Below, in pieces: positions 1-6,244 of a DNA stretch of 7,655 bases (position 1 is its first letter; every line of letters starts with the position of its first letter). This stretch comes from Spirochaetaceae bacterium (GTDB taxonomy: Bacteria > Spirochaetota > Spirochaetia > Treponematales > Breznakiellaceae). The translations under genes and the position numbers were made by a program. Location of the stretch: assembly GCA_031284085.1 (NCBI GenBank), contig JAITAM010000123.1, positions 1 to 7,655 on the forward strand, in the 5' to 3' direction. The notes under the pieces are model-generated. The model was given only the letters and a program-made list of their open reading frames with translations, made no database searches and was not told the origin of the DNA.

Positions 1-1
1 A

Positions 2-424
2 CGGCTCAAAGCCTTCTTTTCCGACTTTGCTAAAGAGGAACCGAAGCCTCTACGCATCGCATTTGAGCGCTGCATCGAAGCAAATGCGTACTTCGCACTC
101 AAATCCGCAAGTGATGGCGTCAAACGTGTATCACGCAAAGTCGAAATCGCACAAAGAGTACGTAATGAGCATGGACTTGACACGACGCTTTGCGCCGAGG
201 CGTTGGACATTCTGGAAGCGGCGCTGTTTGGAACGGTAAGTACGGCAGATTATGACAATAAAGAATATACCAATGCTATAACGGATTTGAATGAAGCACT
301 CAAGCTTGATCCTAACTTTGCCTTTGCTTATTTCAACCGCGGCAGTGCGTATAACAGCAAAAGCAATTATGACCATGCTATAGCGGATTACAATGAAGCA
401 CTCAGGCTTGTTAAACATCGTTAA
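2..424 (+). CDS. C-terminal part of a TPR-repeat protein, open at the left edge
   Basis: The reading frame is open from the first complete codon at position 2 to a TAA at 422-424, giving the last 140 residues of a protein whose start lies outside the window. Residues 1-78 (RLKAFFSDFAKEEPKPLRIA to about ALFGTV) form a probably helical, charged region with no TPR signature. I do not recognise it beyond a vague likeness to expanded treponemal protein families. Residues 82-136 are TPR: a half unit (DYDNKEYTNAITDLNEALKL) and one fuller unit (FAYFNRGSAY to ADYNEALRL), 34 residues apart. TPRs form helical scaffolds for protein contacts, so a protein-binding role is an inference; the catalytic or partner domain, if any, is upstream. 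The protein stops abruptly after VKHR in the middle of a TPR, and a decayed paralogue follows at once. TTG at 203 is a possible start, but the frame upstream has a repeated homologue and is clearly coding. Function unknown. Confidence 0.75.
   Translation, partial: RLKAFFSDFAKEEPKPLRIAFERCIEANAYFALKSASDGVKRVSRKVEIAQRVRNEHGLDTTLCAEALDILEAALFGTVSTADYDNKEYTNAITDLNEALKLDPNFAFAYFNRGSAYNSKSNYDHAIADYNEALRLVKHR
264..410 (+). repeat. Tandem 102-bp TPR-coding repeat
   Basis: Positions 264-308 and 366-410 align without gaps at an offset of exactly 102 bp, one 34-residue TPR unit, with 37 of 45 bases identical by my count. Both carry the core aatgaagcactca. This nucleotide-level likeness points to duplication of the unit itself. 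The array is cut off at both ends in the middle of a unit. Confidence 0.75.
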
Positions 425-617
425 GCAGATCATCGCCGAACGATGAAGGAATACTCGCCGACCCCAAGAGACTAAAATCTTTTTTTCCAACCTTGCCAAA
501 GGGCGAACCAAAGTCTCTCCATATTACATTCTGGCGCTGTACCTAAACAGATGCGTAACGTACTCAAATCCGTACAAGATGCCGCCGAGCGTGTATCATA
601 CAAAGCCGCAATCGCAC
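411..617 (+). pseudogene. Decayed paralogue of the upstream gene's non-TPR domain
   Basis: Positions 469-557 align with 2-90 at an offset of 467, and 563-617 align with 98-152 at an offset of 465, so a net 2-bp deletion lies between about 557 and 563. Translated piecewise it gives DEGILADPKRLKSFF and GEPKSL, then VLKSVQDAAERVSYKAAIAL. These match KAFFSDFAKEEPKP and ALKSASDGVKRVSRKVEIAQ of the gene to the left. A GAA codon of that gene (77-79) is TAA here (544-546). Likeness ends at 617, and a TAG at 622-624 follows. Upstream, another frame reads LNIVKQIIAER from 411, which may be the paralogue's beginning with a further frameshift near 440; this part has no copy in the window and is inferred. 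With stops and shifts in all frames it is not translated as one protein. The copy was never complete here: the TPR part is missing. Confidence 0.72.
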
Positions 618-806
618 TCTAGAGCTAATTTCAATTCCAACCTAGGTGAAGCCCCCTGGAATATAGATAGCTCAAGGGCTGGAGATGGGAAATTAGGTGC
701 TGACCTAGAGGGGATCAGGTTCTTGCGCTGGGTAGGAGAAGGAGAACTGTCCTTGTTAAGATAAAGAAGCTGCGTAAAGAATCCGCCTTGCGCCTGCTTC
801 TAGAGC
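618..806. other. Gene-free spacer between the decayed paralogue and the rsmG stop
   Basis: No convincing gene is visible on either strand. A plus-strand open frame running through here to 764 has no ribosome-binding site and begins out of frame inside the paralogue remnant, so it is probably chance. Its end (GIRFLRWVGEGELSLLR) looks protein-like, but I cannot assign it. A weak 5-bp hairpin, AAGGA/TCCTT around 741-757, lies downstream of rsmG but lacks a T tract, so I do not call a terminator. The rsmG operon and the left-hand gene converge on this segment. Confidence 0.5.
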
Positions 807-1457
807 CTAAGATTTTGGGGTTCCGTGAATAAGCACAAGATGGCGTTCTTCGTCCAAAAAAGGCGTCTTGACCGGCGCCGCCTCCCAAAGGACATCAAGT
901 CCGGCCATCTCGGATGCAATCGCCTTTGCGCGGCCTTTGTAAGCTGCTATGCTCCCGCCCGGCACAAGAAGACGGAACAGCGCTTTGAGCAAAGACGGTG
1001 AAAAAGGATGAAACGCACGAAAAGTAAGGAGGTCGAAACTCTGTGCAGCCTCTTCCTCCATCTGTCCTTGCACAACTTGCACATTTTCCAGCCGCAAAAG
1101 CGCAACCGTATGCTGTAAAAAACCCGCTCTCTTGCCGCTGCGCTCAACAAGCGTCCATCGACGATCCGGCAGGCATATTGCTAGAGGAATACCCGGCAAG
1201 CCCGCACCAGAGCCAAGATCAGCAATACTTAAAGCCTCAAGCCTCGCAATTACCGTAAGCGGCGCAAGAGAATCAAGAATATGGCGGATAAGTAAAGCCT
1301 CAAAGTTCTTTACACTCACCAGCCCGTAAGCATCGTTGAACCGCTCGATCTCCAAAGCAAACCGCTCAAGTAAAGCGCCTGCCGTCTCCTGCCGTCCGCC
1401 ATGCACACCTTCCGCTATACCCAGTTCTTTTAAGCCCTGTTCAAGAATAGTGTTCAT
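807..1457 (-). CDS. rsmG: 16S rRNA (guanine-N7) methyltransferase RsmG (GidB)
   Basis: A 216-residue cytoplasmic SAM-dependent methyltransferase of the usual RsmG length. The family methylates N7 of a guanine in the 530 loop of 16S rRNA (G527 in E. coli), and its loss gives low-level streptomycin resistance in several bacteria. Visible marks in order are RHILDSL (58-64), the SAM-binding motif I IADLGSGAGLPGIPLAI (78-94), TLVERSGKRAGFL (102-114) and FDLLTFRAF (141-149), then VPGGSIAAYKG (165-175). The ATG at 1457 is chosen because AAGGGA stands 7 nt upstream. An in-frame start at 1478 would add seven residues but put this site inside the gene. It is the last gene of the minus-strand run, 90 bp behind the FliL-like gene. 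That gap has only a weak hairpin (AAAGG/CCTTT, about 1528-1542), so it could be cotranscribed or have its own promoter. Confidence 0.95.
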   Translation of the reverse strand: MNTILEQGLKELGIAEGVHGGRQETAGALLERFALEIERFNDAYGLVSVKNFEALLIRHILDSLAPLTVIARLEALSIADLGSGAGLPGIPLAICLPDRRWTLVERSGKRAGFLQHTVALLRLENVQVVQGQMEEEAAQSFDLLTFRAFHPFSPSLLKALFRLLVPGGSIAAYKGRAKAIASEMAGLDVLWEAAPVKTPFLDEERHLVLIHGTPKS

Positions 1458-1547
1458 TTTTGTTTCCCTTTCTAGCATTAGTCCGCGGCATAACCTAGCC
1501 TAACCCGCGTTCCTCTCTTGAAAACTAAAGGATGAGCCTTTAAGCGC

Positions 1548-2102
1548 TCACTCAATAATCATAAAATCTTCAAAATACAAAAGGTCTATCTTACCCAGCC
1601 GCAAAAGCGCATTGTACCTGCTTAGCAAGTCTGCTTTGACCGTCTCCTCAGGCTGTATCCGCAATCTTTCCGCAGTAAAACTGCTGAGGTATTCCTGTGT
1701 TACCGTGCGAAAACGAGGAATTGTGAGGTTTAATTCTTCTGTGAAACTGATGTCCTGCGGCTTGTAGGGGAAACTAACCGATAGGATAACCGTTGCCGGC
1801 TGTTTATCGGCCGTCGTAGTCCGTATTATCCCTATACCGGTAAAGACGGGAGAGCCAGAGGAGGCAGGCGGCGGCACTGTTTCTTGTGCCTCTTGCTGCC
1901 CAAAACTATACAAGGGCGGCGCATCCGGCGCTCGAAAGACCAGTGCATAAACCGTGCCTGCAACCAAGACAAGAGCGAGCAGCATAAGCACAAAAAGCAA
2001 CACCTTTGAGATGATAAAAGCAGTTTTCGCAGGTTTAGAGGCATAGGCATCTTTTCTAGAGGGCGGTGTGCTTTTAAGCAAGGGTAATGCCGGCTTCTTC
2101 AA
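1548..2102 (-). CDS. FliL-like single-pass membrane protein
   Basis: A 184-residue protein with a basic, proline-rich N-terminus (1-27), one hydrophobic segment (about 28-56), a proline/glutamine-rich linker (60-90) and a periplasmic C-terminal domain. The positive charge before the membrane segment predicts an N-in topology. The last 80 residues have the shape of FliL proteins: a beta strand ATVILSVSF, the helix around TIPRFRTVTQEYLSSF, then ETVKADLLSRYNALLRLGKI and the closing strand LLYFEDFMIIE, which resembles the usual FliL ending. FliL sits beside the flagellar stator. A second FliL-type protein outside the main flagellar operons, or a different periplasmic role, is possible, so no symbol is given. 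The start is unusual: TTG at 2102, inside the end of the channel gene. No ATG occurs in the frame before the membrane segment; TTG at 2081 is the alternative. With no clear ribosome-binding site, coupling to translation of the upstream gene is likely. Confidence 0.7.
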   Translation of the reverse strand: MKKPALPLLKSTPPSRKDAYASKPAKTAFIISKVLLFVLMLLALVLVAGTVYALVFRAPDAPPLYSFGQQEAQETVPPPASSGSPVFTGIGIIRTTTADKQPATVILSVSFPYKPQDISFTEELNLTIPRFRTVTQEYLSSFTAERLRIQPEETVKADLLSRYNALLRLGKIDLLYFEDFMIIE

Positions 2103-3093
2103 AACGTTTAAGTATCTCGTTGTTTACTTTGTTGACTGTGTTTAGGTAGTCGGCTCCTTTGATAACATAGTAAACAAAGGTAATCTGGCAGCCTGAACCG
2201 CTTACTGCCGTAATGCCGGACTGGGGAATTCCTCCGGTGCCGTCTACTCGTGAGCCTATCTCTTTCAAGAGAGGAAGCGCTCGGTTTATCTTTTCTATGC
2301 CGTTATCACGCTTAACGTTAAAGACCTGAGTTACTTTAGTATTTGGCTCTGCGCTGATATTTTCAATGGGACTTGTAGAAAAGATACTGTTTGGAATGAT
2401 CACTATCCGGTTCTCCAGCGTACGGATACGGGAGGTGCGCAAGCTCATTTCAGTTATATAACCGTCGTAACCGCTGACTTTGATACGGTCGTTGATACGG
2501 AAGGGACGGTCAATGAAGACCACAATAGAGCCAAAAAAGTTGGCTAAGGTATCCCTTGAGGCAAGGGCAATAGCCGCACCGCCTAGGCCTAAACCGGCAA
2601 GGAGTGCGCTGACATTGTAGCCAAAGTTACGCAGCACAAGGATAACGGCAAGTATCCAGACTATGCCGCAAAACAACTTACGCAGTACAGGCTGGATATC
2701 TATCTCTTTTTGCGAGACAAGCCCTGAACTTCGTGTCGGTATAAACTTTACAATAACTATATTAACCAGCCGGTTGGCGCACCATGCACTGACAATAATG
2801 ATTGATGAGGTAACAATCCGGCGGATAACAAGGTAGAGGTCTGTACCGATGCTTAACATAGAGAGGGCAAACAAGATGCTGCAAATGAAAATCAGCACGG
2901 CAGAGGGCGCTTTGATCGCCGTGATCAAAGCATCGTCCAGTGTATCTTTTGTTTTAGTAGAGACGTGCTTGGCAACAAGCCCTAGGATAAATGCACAGAG
3001 CTTGCCGACTACAAAACCTGTAAGTACAAAGCCTAGTGCATAGAGCCACTGCCGGATAGTACTTCCTAAGAAGTCTATAGTCAAAAATTCCAT
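2074..3093 (-). CDS. MscS-family small-conductance mechanosensitive channel
   Basis: A 339-residue inner-membrane protein. MscS channels open under membrane tension and release solutes during hypo-osmotic shock. Hydrophobic segments are near residues 16-41, 62-84, 88-115 and 139-158. They are followed by the pore helix and conserved family region, VSALLAGLGLGGAAIALASR (161-180) with DTLANFFGSIVVFIDRPF (181-198). The beta domain follows, with GYDGYITEMSLRTSRIRT (208-225) and NRIVIIPNSIF (228-238), and then a cytoplasmic alpha/beta part ending in FEEAGITLA. The extra membrane segments relative to the three of E. coli MscS are common in this family. ATG at 3093 is preferred, with AGGTGG 11 nt upstream; a GTG at 3108 lies within that signal and has none of its own. 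It begins 31 bp after the pepF stop, and its last 29 bp overlap the FliL-like gene. Confidence 0.92.
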   Translation of the reverse strand: MEFLTIDFLGSTIRQWLYALGFVLTGFVVGKLCAFILGLVAKHVSTKTKDTLDDALITAIKAPSAVLIFICSILFALSMLSIGTDLYLVIRRIVTSSIIIVSAWCANRLVNIVIVKFIPTRSSGLVSQKEIDIQPVLRKLFCGIVWILAVILVLRNFGYNVSALLAGLGLGGAAIALASRDTLANFFGSIVVFIDRPFRINDRIKVSGYDGYITEMSLRTSRIRTLENRIVIIPNSIFSTSPIENISAEPNTKVTQVFNVKRDNGIEKINRALPLLKEIGSRVDGTGGIPQSGITAVSGSGCQITFVYYVIKGADYLNTVNKVNNEILKRFEEAGITLA

Positions 3094-3124
3094 ACTCACC
3101 ACTTCCACCTTTTAATTAAAGCTG

Positions 3125-4900
3125 TTAATTAGTCTCCAACTGGTCCACTAATCGTCCAAAGATATCACAAGCTGCCTGTATAGGCTCTGCGCTGCTCATA
3201 TCGACGCCGGCAACTTTCAGCGATTCGAGGGGAAAACGGGAGCCTCCCGATTTAAGAAAGGCAAAGTAATCCTCACGTTCTTGAGCGCCGCCTGACAAGA
3301 CCCGCCTTGCCAGAGCAAGGGCGGCTGAAATGCCGGTTGCATACTTGTATACATAAAAAGCATTATAGAAATGCGGAATACGCAAACATTCCAAATCACT
3401 CATCTCTTCTAGAACCATCTCAGGGCCAAAGTACTGTATTAGAAGCTGTCGGTATTCGTTCCGCAGAACATCAACGGTTAAAGGGTTACCAGTTTCTTCA
3501 AGCTCGTGTGTCCGTTTTTCATATTCAGCAAACATAGTCTGCCGGTACAGAGTAGCAAGAATCTCATCTATCCGCTTATTGATCAAGTAGCGTTTCAAGG
3601 CCGGATCGGCAGCTGTTTTTAACAGGTATTGGAATAATAGCTCTTCATTAAAGGTACTGGCAACCTCTGCTTCAAAAATAGTGTAAGAATAGTGCATAAA
3701 AGGATTGGAGCGGGCGCTGTACCATGAGTGCATAGAATGACCGCCTTCATGTGCCAGAGTAAATACATCACGGATACTATCTTCTTTATAGTTCATCAAA
3801 ATATAAGGAGCACCGGTGAAGGAACCGGAGGAAAAGGCTCCGGATCTTTTTCCTTTGTTTTCATAGCGATCAGCCCATCTAGCGCACAGTCCGCCGGTTA
3901 ATACATCTACATACTCACGCCCTAAAGGGGCAAGAGCGGCGGCGATCAAATCAACAGCTTCATTCCACTTTGTTTTCCGTGCGGCAACTGGTACAAGCGG
4001 GGTATACACATCGTAATGCCGCAGTTCGTCGAGCTTGAGGATACGTTTACGCAGCGTATAGTAGCGATGCAAGGTCGACAGGTTTTTATGTACCGTAGCG
4101 ATAAGATTGTCGTACACCGCTTCGTCCACTTTATCCGGGAAAAGCGCTGCAGCTCGCGCACAGGAAAAGTTTCGTATTCGAGCTTTAATCACATTTTGCT
4201 TAACCTGCGCTCCATAAAGAGTCGCTATCGTTGTTTTGTGCAAGTCAAAATGCCGGTAAAAAGTAGTATAGGCCTGTTTTCGTAGCTCTCGGTCAGAACT
4301 TTCCATAAAAAGCGACCATGTTGATTGCGATAAAGGACGCTGCCCTTCAGGTGTATCAACGCTACCAAAATCAATATCCACATTAGTCAGTACTGAAAAA
4401 GCCTCAGAAACAGCATTTTCCGCCTCACTATGCAGCGCAAGCATACGTTCCTCAGAGGCACTCAAAATATGAGGCTTGTACCGTAGGAGCTTGGCTAAAT
4501 ACACGGCAAATTCTGCAAGGCGCGGTTCCGCCAAAAAGCGCCGGATATCAGTATCAGGTATTGCCTGAATTTCAGGCACCGCCCATGCAGATGCTGCCTG
4601 AACCTTGGCCGCAGCCATAACAAACCGTCCGGTCATAGTACGTGCAGTGCTATCACCTTCGTCTTCAGACTGTCTAAGTCCGCTATATACACCGAGTTGT
4701 TCCTCCAAAATACTGATGTCTCGGAAAAACTCCAGATACGCGCTGAGGCAGTCTGCGGATGTGGATAAAGTCCCCTTAAAAGATGGAATACGCTCTGCCA
4801 TTTTCTCGTAAGCTGCAAGCCCTTCATTCCATGCCTTATCATTCTTGAATAACGTAGAAAGATCCCATGTATCTTCTAGCGCAACTTCAGCTCGAATCAT
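3125..4900 (-). CDS. pepF: Oligoendopeptidase F, M3-family zinc metallopeptidase
   Basis: A 591-residue cytoplasmic peptidase, typical length for PepF. Members cleave short to medium oligopeptides, recycling amino acids and clearing cleaved signal or imported peptides. The N-terminal part (8-120) starts with the family hallmark LEDTWDLSTLF and is helical. The catalytic part holds the zinc site TLAHEGGHSMHSWYS (381-395). Here H384 and H388 are ligands and E385 is the general base, with the third ligand expected at E412 in EAEVASTFNEE. The substrate-binding stretch RIPHFYNAFYVYKYATG (507-523) supplies the conserved His and Tyr residues. No signal peptide is present. The start ATG at 4900 is backed by AAGGAG with a 5-nt spacer. 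The gene lies 39 bp after the RelA/SpoT-TPR gene; a small hairpin (CCCGC/GTGGG) sits in that gap. All key residues are intact. Substrates cannot be told from sequence. Confidence 0.95.
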   Translation of the reverse strand: MIRAEVALEDTWDLSTLFKNDKAWNEGLAAYEKMAERIPSFKGTLSTSADCLSAYLEFFRDISILEEQLGVYSGLRQSEDEGDSTARTMTGRFVMAAAKVQAASAWAVPEIQAIPDTDIRRFLAEPRLAEFAVYLAKLLRYKPHILSASEERMLALHSEAENAVSEAFSVLTNVDIDFGSVDTPEGQRPLSQSTWSLFMESSDRELRKQAYTTFYRHFDLHKTTIATLYGAQVKQNVIKARIRNFSCARAAALFPDKVDEAVYDNLIATVHKNLSTLHRYYTLRKRILKLDELRHYDVYTPLVPVAARKTKWNEAVDLIAAALAPLGREYVDVLTGGLCARWADRYENKGKRSGAFSSGSFTGAPYILMNYKEDSIRDVFTLAHEGGHSMHSWYSARSNPFMHYSYTIFEAEVASTFNEELLFQYLLKTAADPALKRYLINKRIDEILATLYRQTMFAEYEKRTHELEETGNPLTVDVLRNEYRQLLIQYFGPEMVLEEMSDLECLRIPHFYNAFYVYKYATGISAALALARRVLSGGAQEREDYFAFLKSGGSRFPLESLKVAGVDMSSAEPIQAACDIFGRLVDQLETN

Positions 4901-4939
4901 AATTACTCCTTATATTTCCCACTAAGCGGGTTATGGTAT

Positions 4940-6160
4940 TTACAAATTCAATTTATCTAACAACATTTTCTTAAATACAAGTACTACTTGTTCTTCCGGC
5001 TCCAGTAAAAGAGCTGAGTTACAGTCGGCTAGTGCTTGGGTAAAATCACCGATATGAAAAAAGCTCAAGCCCCGCCGGTAATAACAAAAAGACTGATAAG
5101 GGTTGATGTCAAGCGATAAAGTAAAATCTTCAATCGCCTTAAAGTGGTTTCCGGTAATACTATAGGCAATTCCCCTGCAATAGGCAGATTTATACGATAC
5201 CGGATCCAGTCTTAATGCTTCAGTAAAGTCGTTTATAGCATTTTCGTACTGTGAATTAGCAACAAACGCAGTACCACGATGTTTATAGATGACTGATGCG
5301 ATAGCATCAACCGGTCTTTTATCCAAAATATTAGTATAAAATTCAATAGCTTGATTAAATTGCTTCTTGTTATGGGCATAAAGAGCATTTAACAAAAGAG
5401 CATCTATTGAATTAGAGGTCGAAAGTTGGCATACAATATCATCGTCAGAATCTACAGAATCTACCGGAACTATTGCGGAGTCTTGTGGGACCATGCCGGT
5501 GGATTCATCAACTTGCTTAAAAAAAGCTTTCCAGCGTCTACCATTCTGTCCACTGAGATCCCATTGGTAGTTTCTCACATCTTGAAAAATGGTATCGGCA
5601 AGAGAAAGGCTTGCACTGACTGCCGCCAATTTACGTTTCATGACTTCATCAAGTGGGGCAAACTCAGTTTTATAGACTAATTCATGTTCAACTTCTGCCC
5701 ATGCATCCTGTAATGCGGTACGGATCTGTACTTCCCCTGTAGTACAGCCGCAATCACCCCAGGTCGTAATGCAATCTTCTGGGATCTGTATCAATAAATG
5801 AGTAGACTCATAGCCGAATTCTTTAAAAGAATTCTTGGAAGAAGTTTTCTTATCAATTTCAATTATATTGAAGATCGTTTTCATACGACTTATTACTAAA
5901 GAAATATCATCAATAAATGGACATACAACACGTATGCCGATAAGGTCTGTTATAGGTATATCTTCTTTACTTTGTAAAATCCGTATATGTTTTTTGTAAA
6001 AACTTTCAAAGGTTTTCACTCGTGATTTCACCATTGGTCGTGAAGGAAAAAACTGAAGGAGTTTTTCAATACGTGATTCAATATCTTTTGCAATTGCATT
6101 CATAACGGGTAAATACATTTCATATCGTGTTTGAAGATCATATTTATTAGGAAGTTTCAT
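4940..6160 (-). CDS. RelA/SpoT-type nucleotide synthetase domain fused to a TPR array
   Basis: A 406-residue soluble protein in two parts. Residues about 43-165 are a RelA/SpoT synthetase domain. They include KSRVKTFES (R47, K49 and S53 in the ATP-binding pattern), TDLIGIRVVCPF (D72, expected metal ligand), FGYESTHLLIQ (Y117, the base-stacking tyrosine) and EVQIRTALQDAWAEVEHEL (E143, catalytic). No HD hydrolase, TGS or ACT domain is present, so it is shaped like a small alarmone synthetase. Family knowledge predicts pyrophosphate transfer from ATP to GDP/GTP, though relatives with the same motifs act on adenine nucleotides or tRNA ends. An acidic linker (about 225-245) leads to three or four TPRs (254-390, for example AIEDFTLSLDINP), probably a docking or regulatory module. 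The start at 6160 follows two GGAG sites. A GTG at 6226 is rejected because the flaA terminator lies within that extension. It heads the five-gene run. Product, partner and trigger are unknown. Confidence 0.85.
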   Translation of the reverse strand: MKLPNKYDLQTRYEMYLPVMNAIAKDIESRIEKLLQFFPSRPMVKSRVKTFESFYKKHIRILQSKEDIPITDLIGIRVVCPFIDDISLVISRMKTIFNIIEIDKKTSSKNSFKEFGYESTHLLIQIPEDCITTWGDCGCTTGEVQIRTALQDAWAEVEHELVYKTEFAPLDEVMKRKLAAVSASLSLADTIFQDVRNYQWDLSGQNGRRWKAFFKQVDESTGMVPQDSAIVPVDSVDSDDDIVCQLSTSNSIDALLLNALYAHNKKQFNQAIEFYTNILDKRPVDAIASVIYKHRGTAFVANSQYENAINDFTEALRLDPVSYKSAYCRGIAYSITGNHFKAIEDFTLSLDINPYQSFCYYRRGLSFFHIGDFTQALADCNSALLLEPEEQVVLVFKKMLLDKLNL

Positions 6161-6172
6161 CTCCAAAACTCC
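6161..6172 (-). promoter_or_regulatory. Doubled GGAG ribosome-binding site of the RelA/SpoT-TPR gene
   Basis: Read on the minus strand, GGAG occurs at 6172-6169 with an 8-nt spacer to the ATG and again at 6164-6161 with no spacer. The first is well placed and decides the start. It begins immediately after the T tract of the flaA terminator, so a transcript ending in that tract would lack the signal. Confidence 0.7.
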
Positions 6173-6210
6173 AAAAAAAAGCTGCCTGAAAATATCTTTC
6201 AGGCAGCTTT
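6173..6210 (-). terminator. Strong intrinsic terminator downstream of flaA
   Basis: A perfect 14-bp inverted repeat, AAAGCTGCCTGAAA (6178-6191) and TTTCAGGCAGCTTT (6197-6210), encloses a 5-nt loop. On the minus strand it runs into eight T residues (6180-6173). It begins 35 bp after the flaA stop codon. Its placement suits an abundant structural-protein transcript that must be kept apart from the low-abundance enzymes behind it. On the plus strand the hairpin has only a few flanking Ts and would be poor. Confidence 0.93.
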
Positions 6211-6215
6211 CATAG

Positions 6216-6234
6216 TCCCCTCTCACAAAGGGGA
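6216..6234 (-). other. Small hairpin between the flaA stop and the terminator
   Basis: TCCCC and GGGGA form a 5-bp GC-rich stem around a 9-nt loop, 11 bp after the flaA stop codon and 5 bp before the terminator stem. It could shield the flaA mRNA 3' end from exonucleases, but it is short enough to be chance. Confidence 0.35.
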
Positions 6235-6244
6235 GTATTTACGA

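Noticed and set aside
410..416. GTTAAAC resembling an integron attC core site at the recombination seam
   Set aside because: I looked for the matching RYYYAAC inverse core in the surrounding 400 bp and found none, and no folded attC arms are evident. A 7-bp match alone is not evidence.
131..511. Long minus-strand open frame across the left-edge TPR gene
   Set aside because: It is a shadow of the plus-strand TPR coding frame and runs into the pseudogene. Its translation has no domain.
579..764. Possible small plus-strand gene of 61 codons
   Set aside because: It starts out of frame within the decayed paralogue and lacks a ribosome-binding site. The product has no recognisable domain.
1528..1542. 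Hairpin AAAGG/CCTTT between the FliL-like gene and rsmG
   Set aside because: A five-pair stem with only a short T run is too weak to call a terminator.
6161..6226. N-terminal extension of the RelA/SpoT-TPR gene from a GTG at 6226
   Set aside because: The extension would translate through the perfect flaA terminator hairpin, and the ATG at 6160 has a well-placed GGAG.
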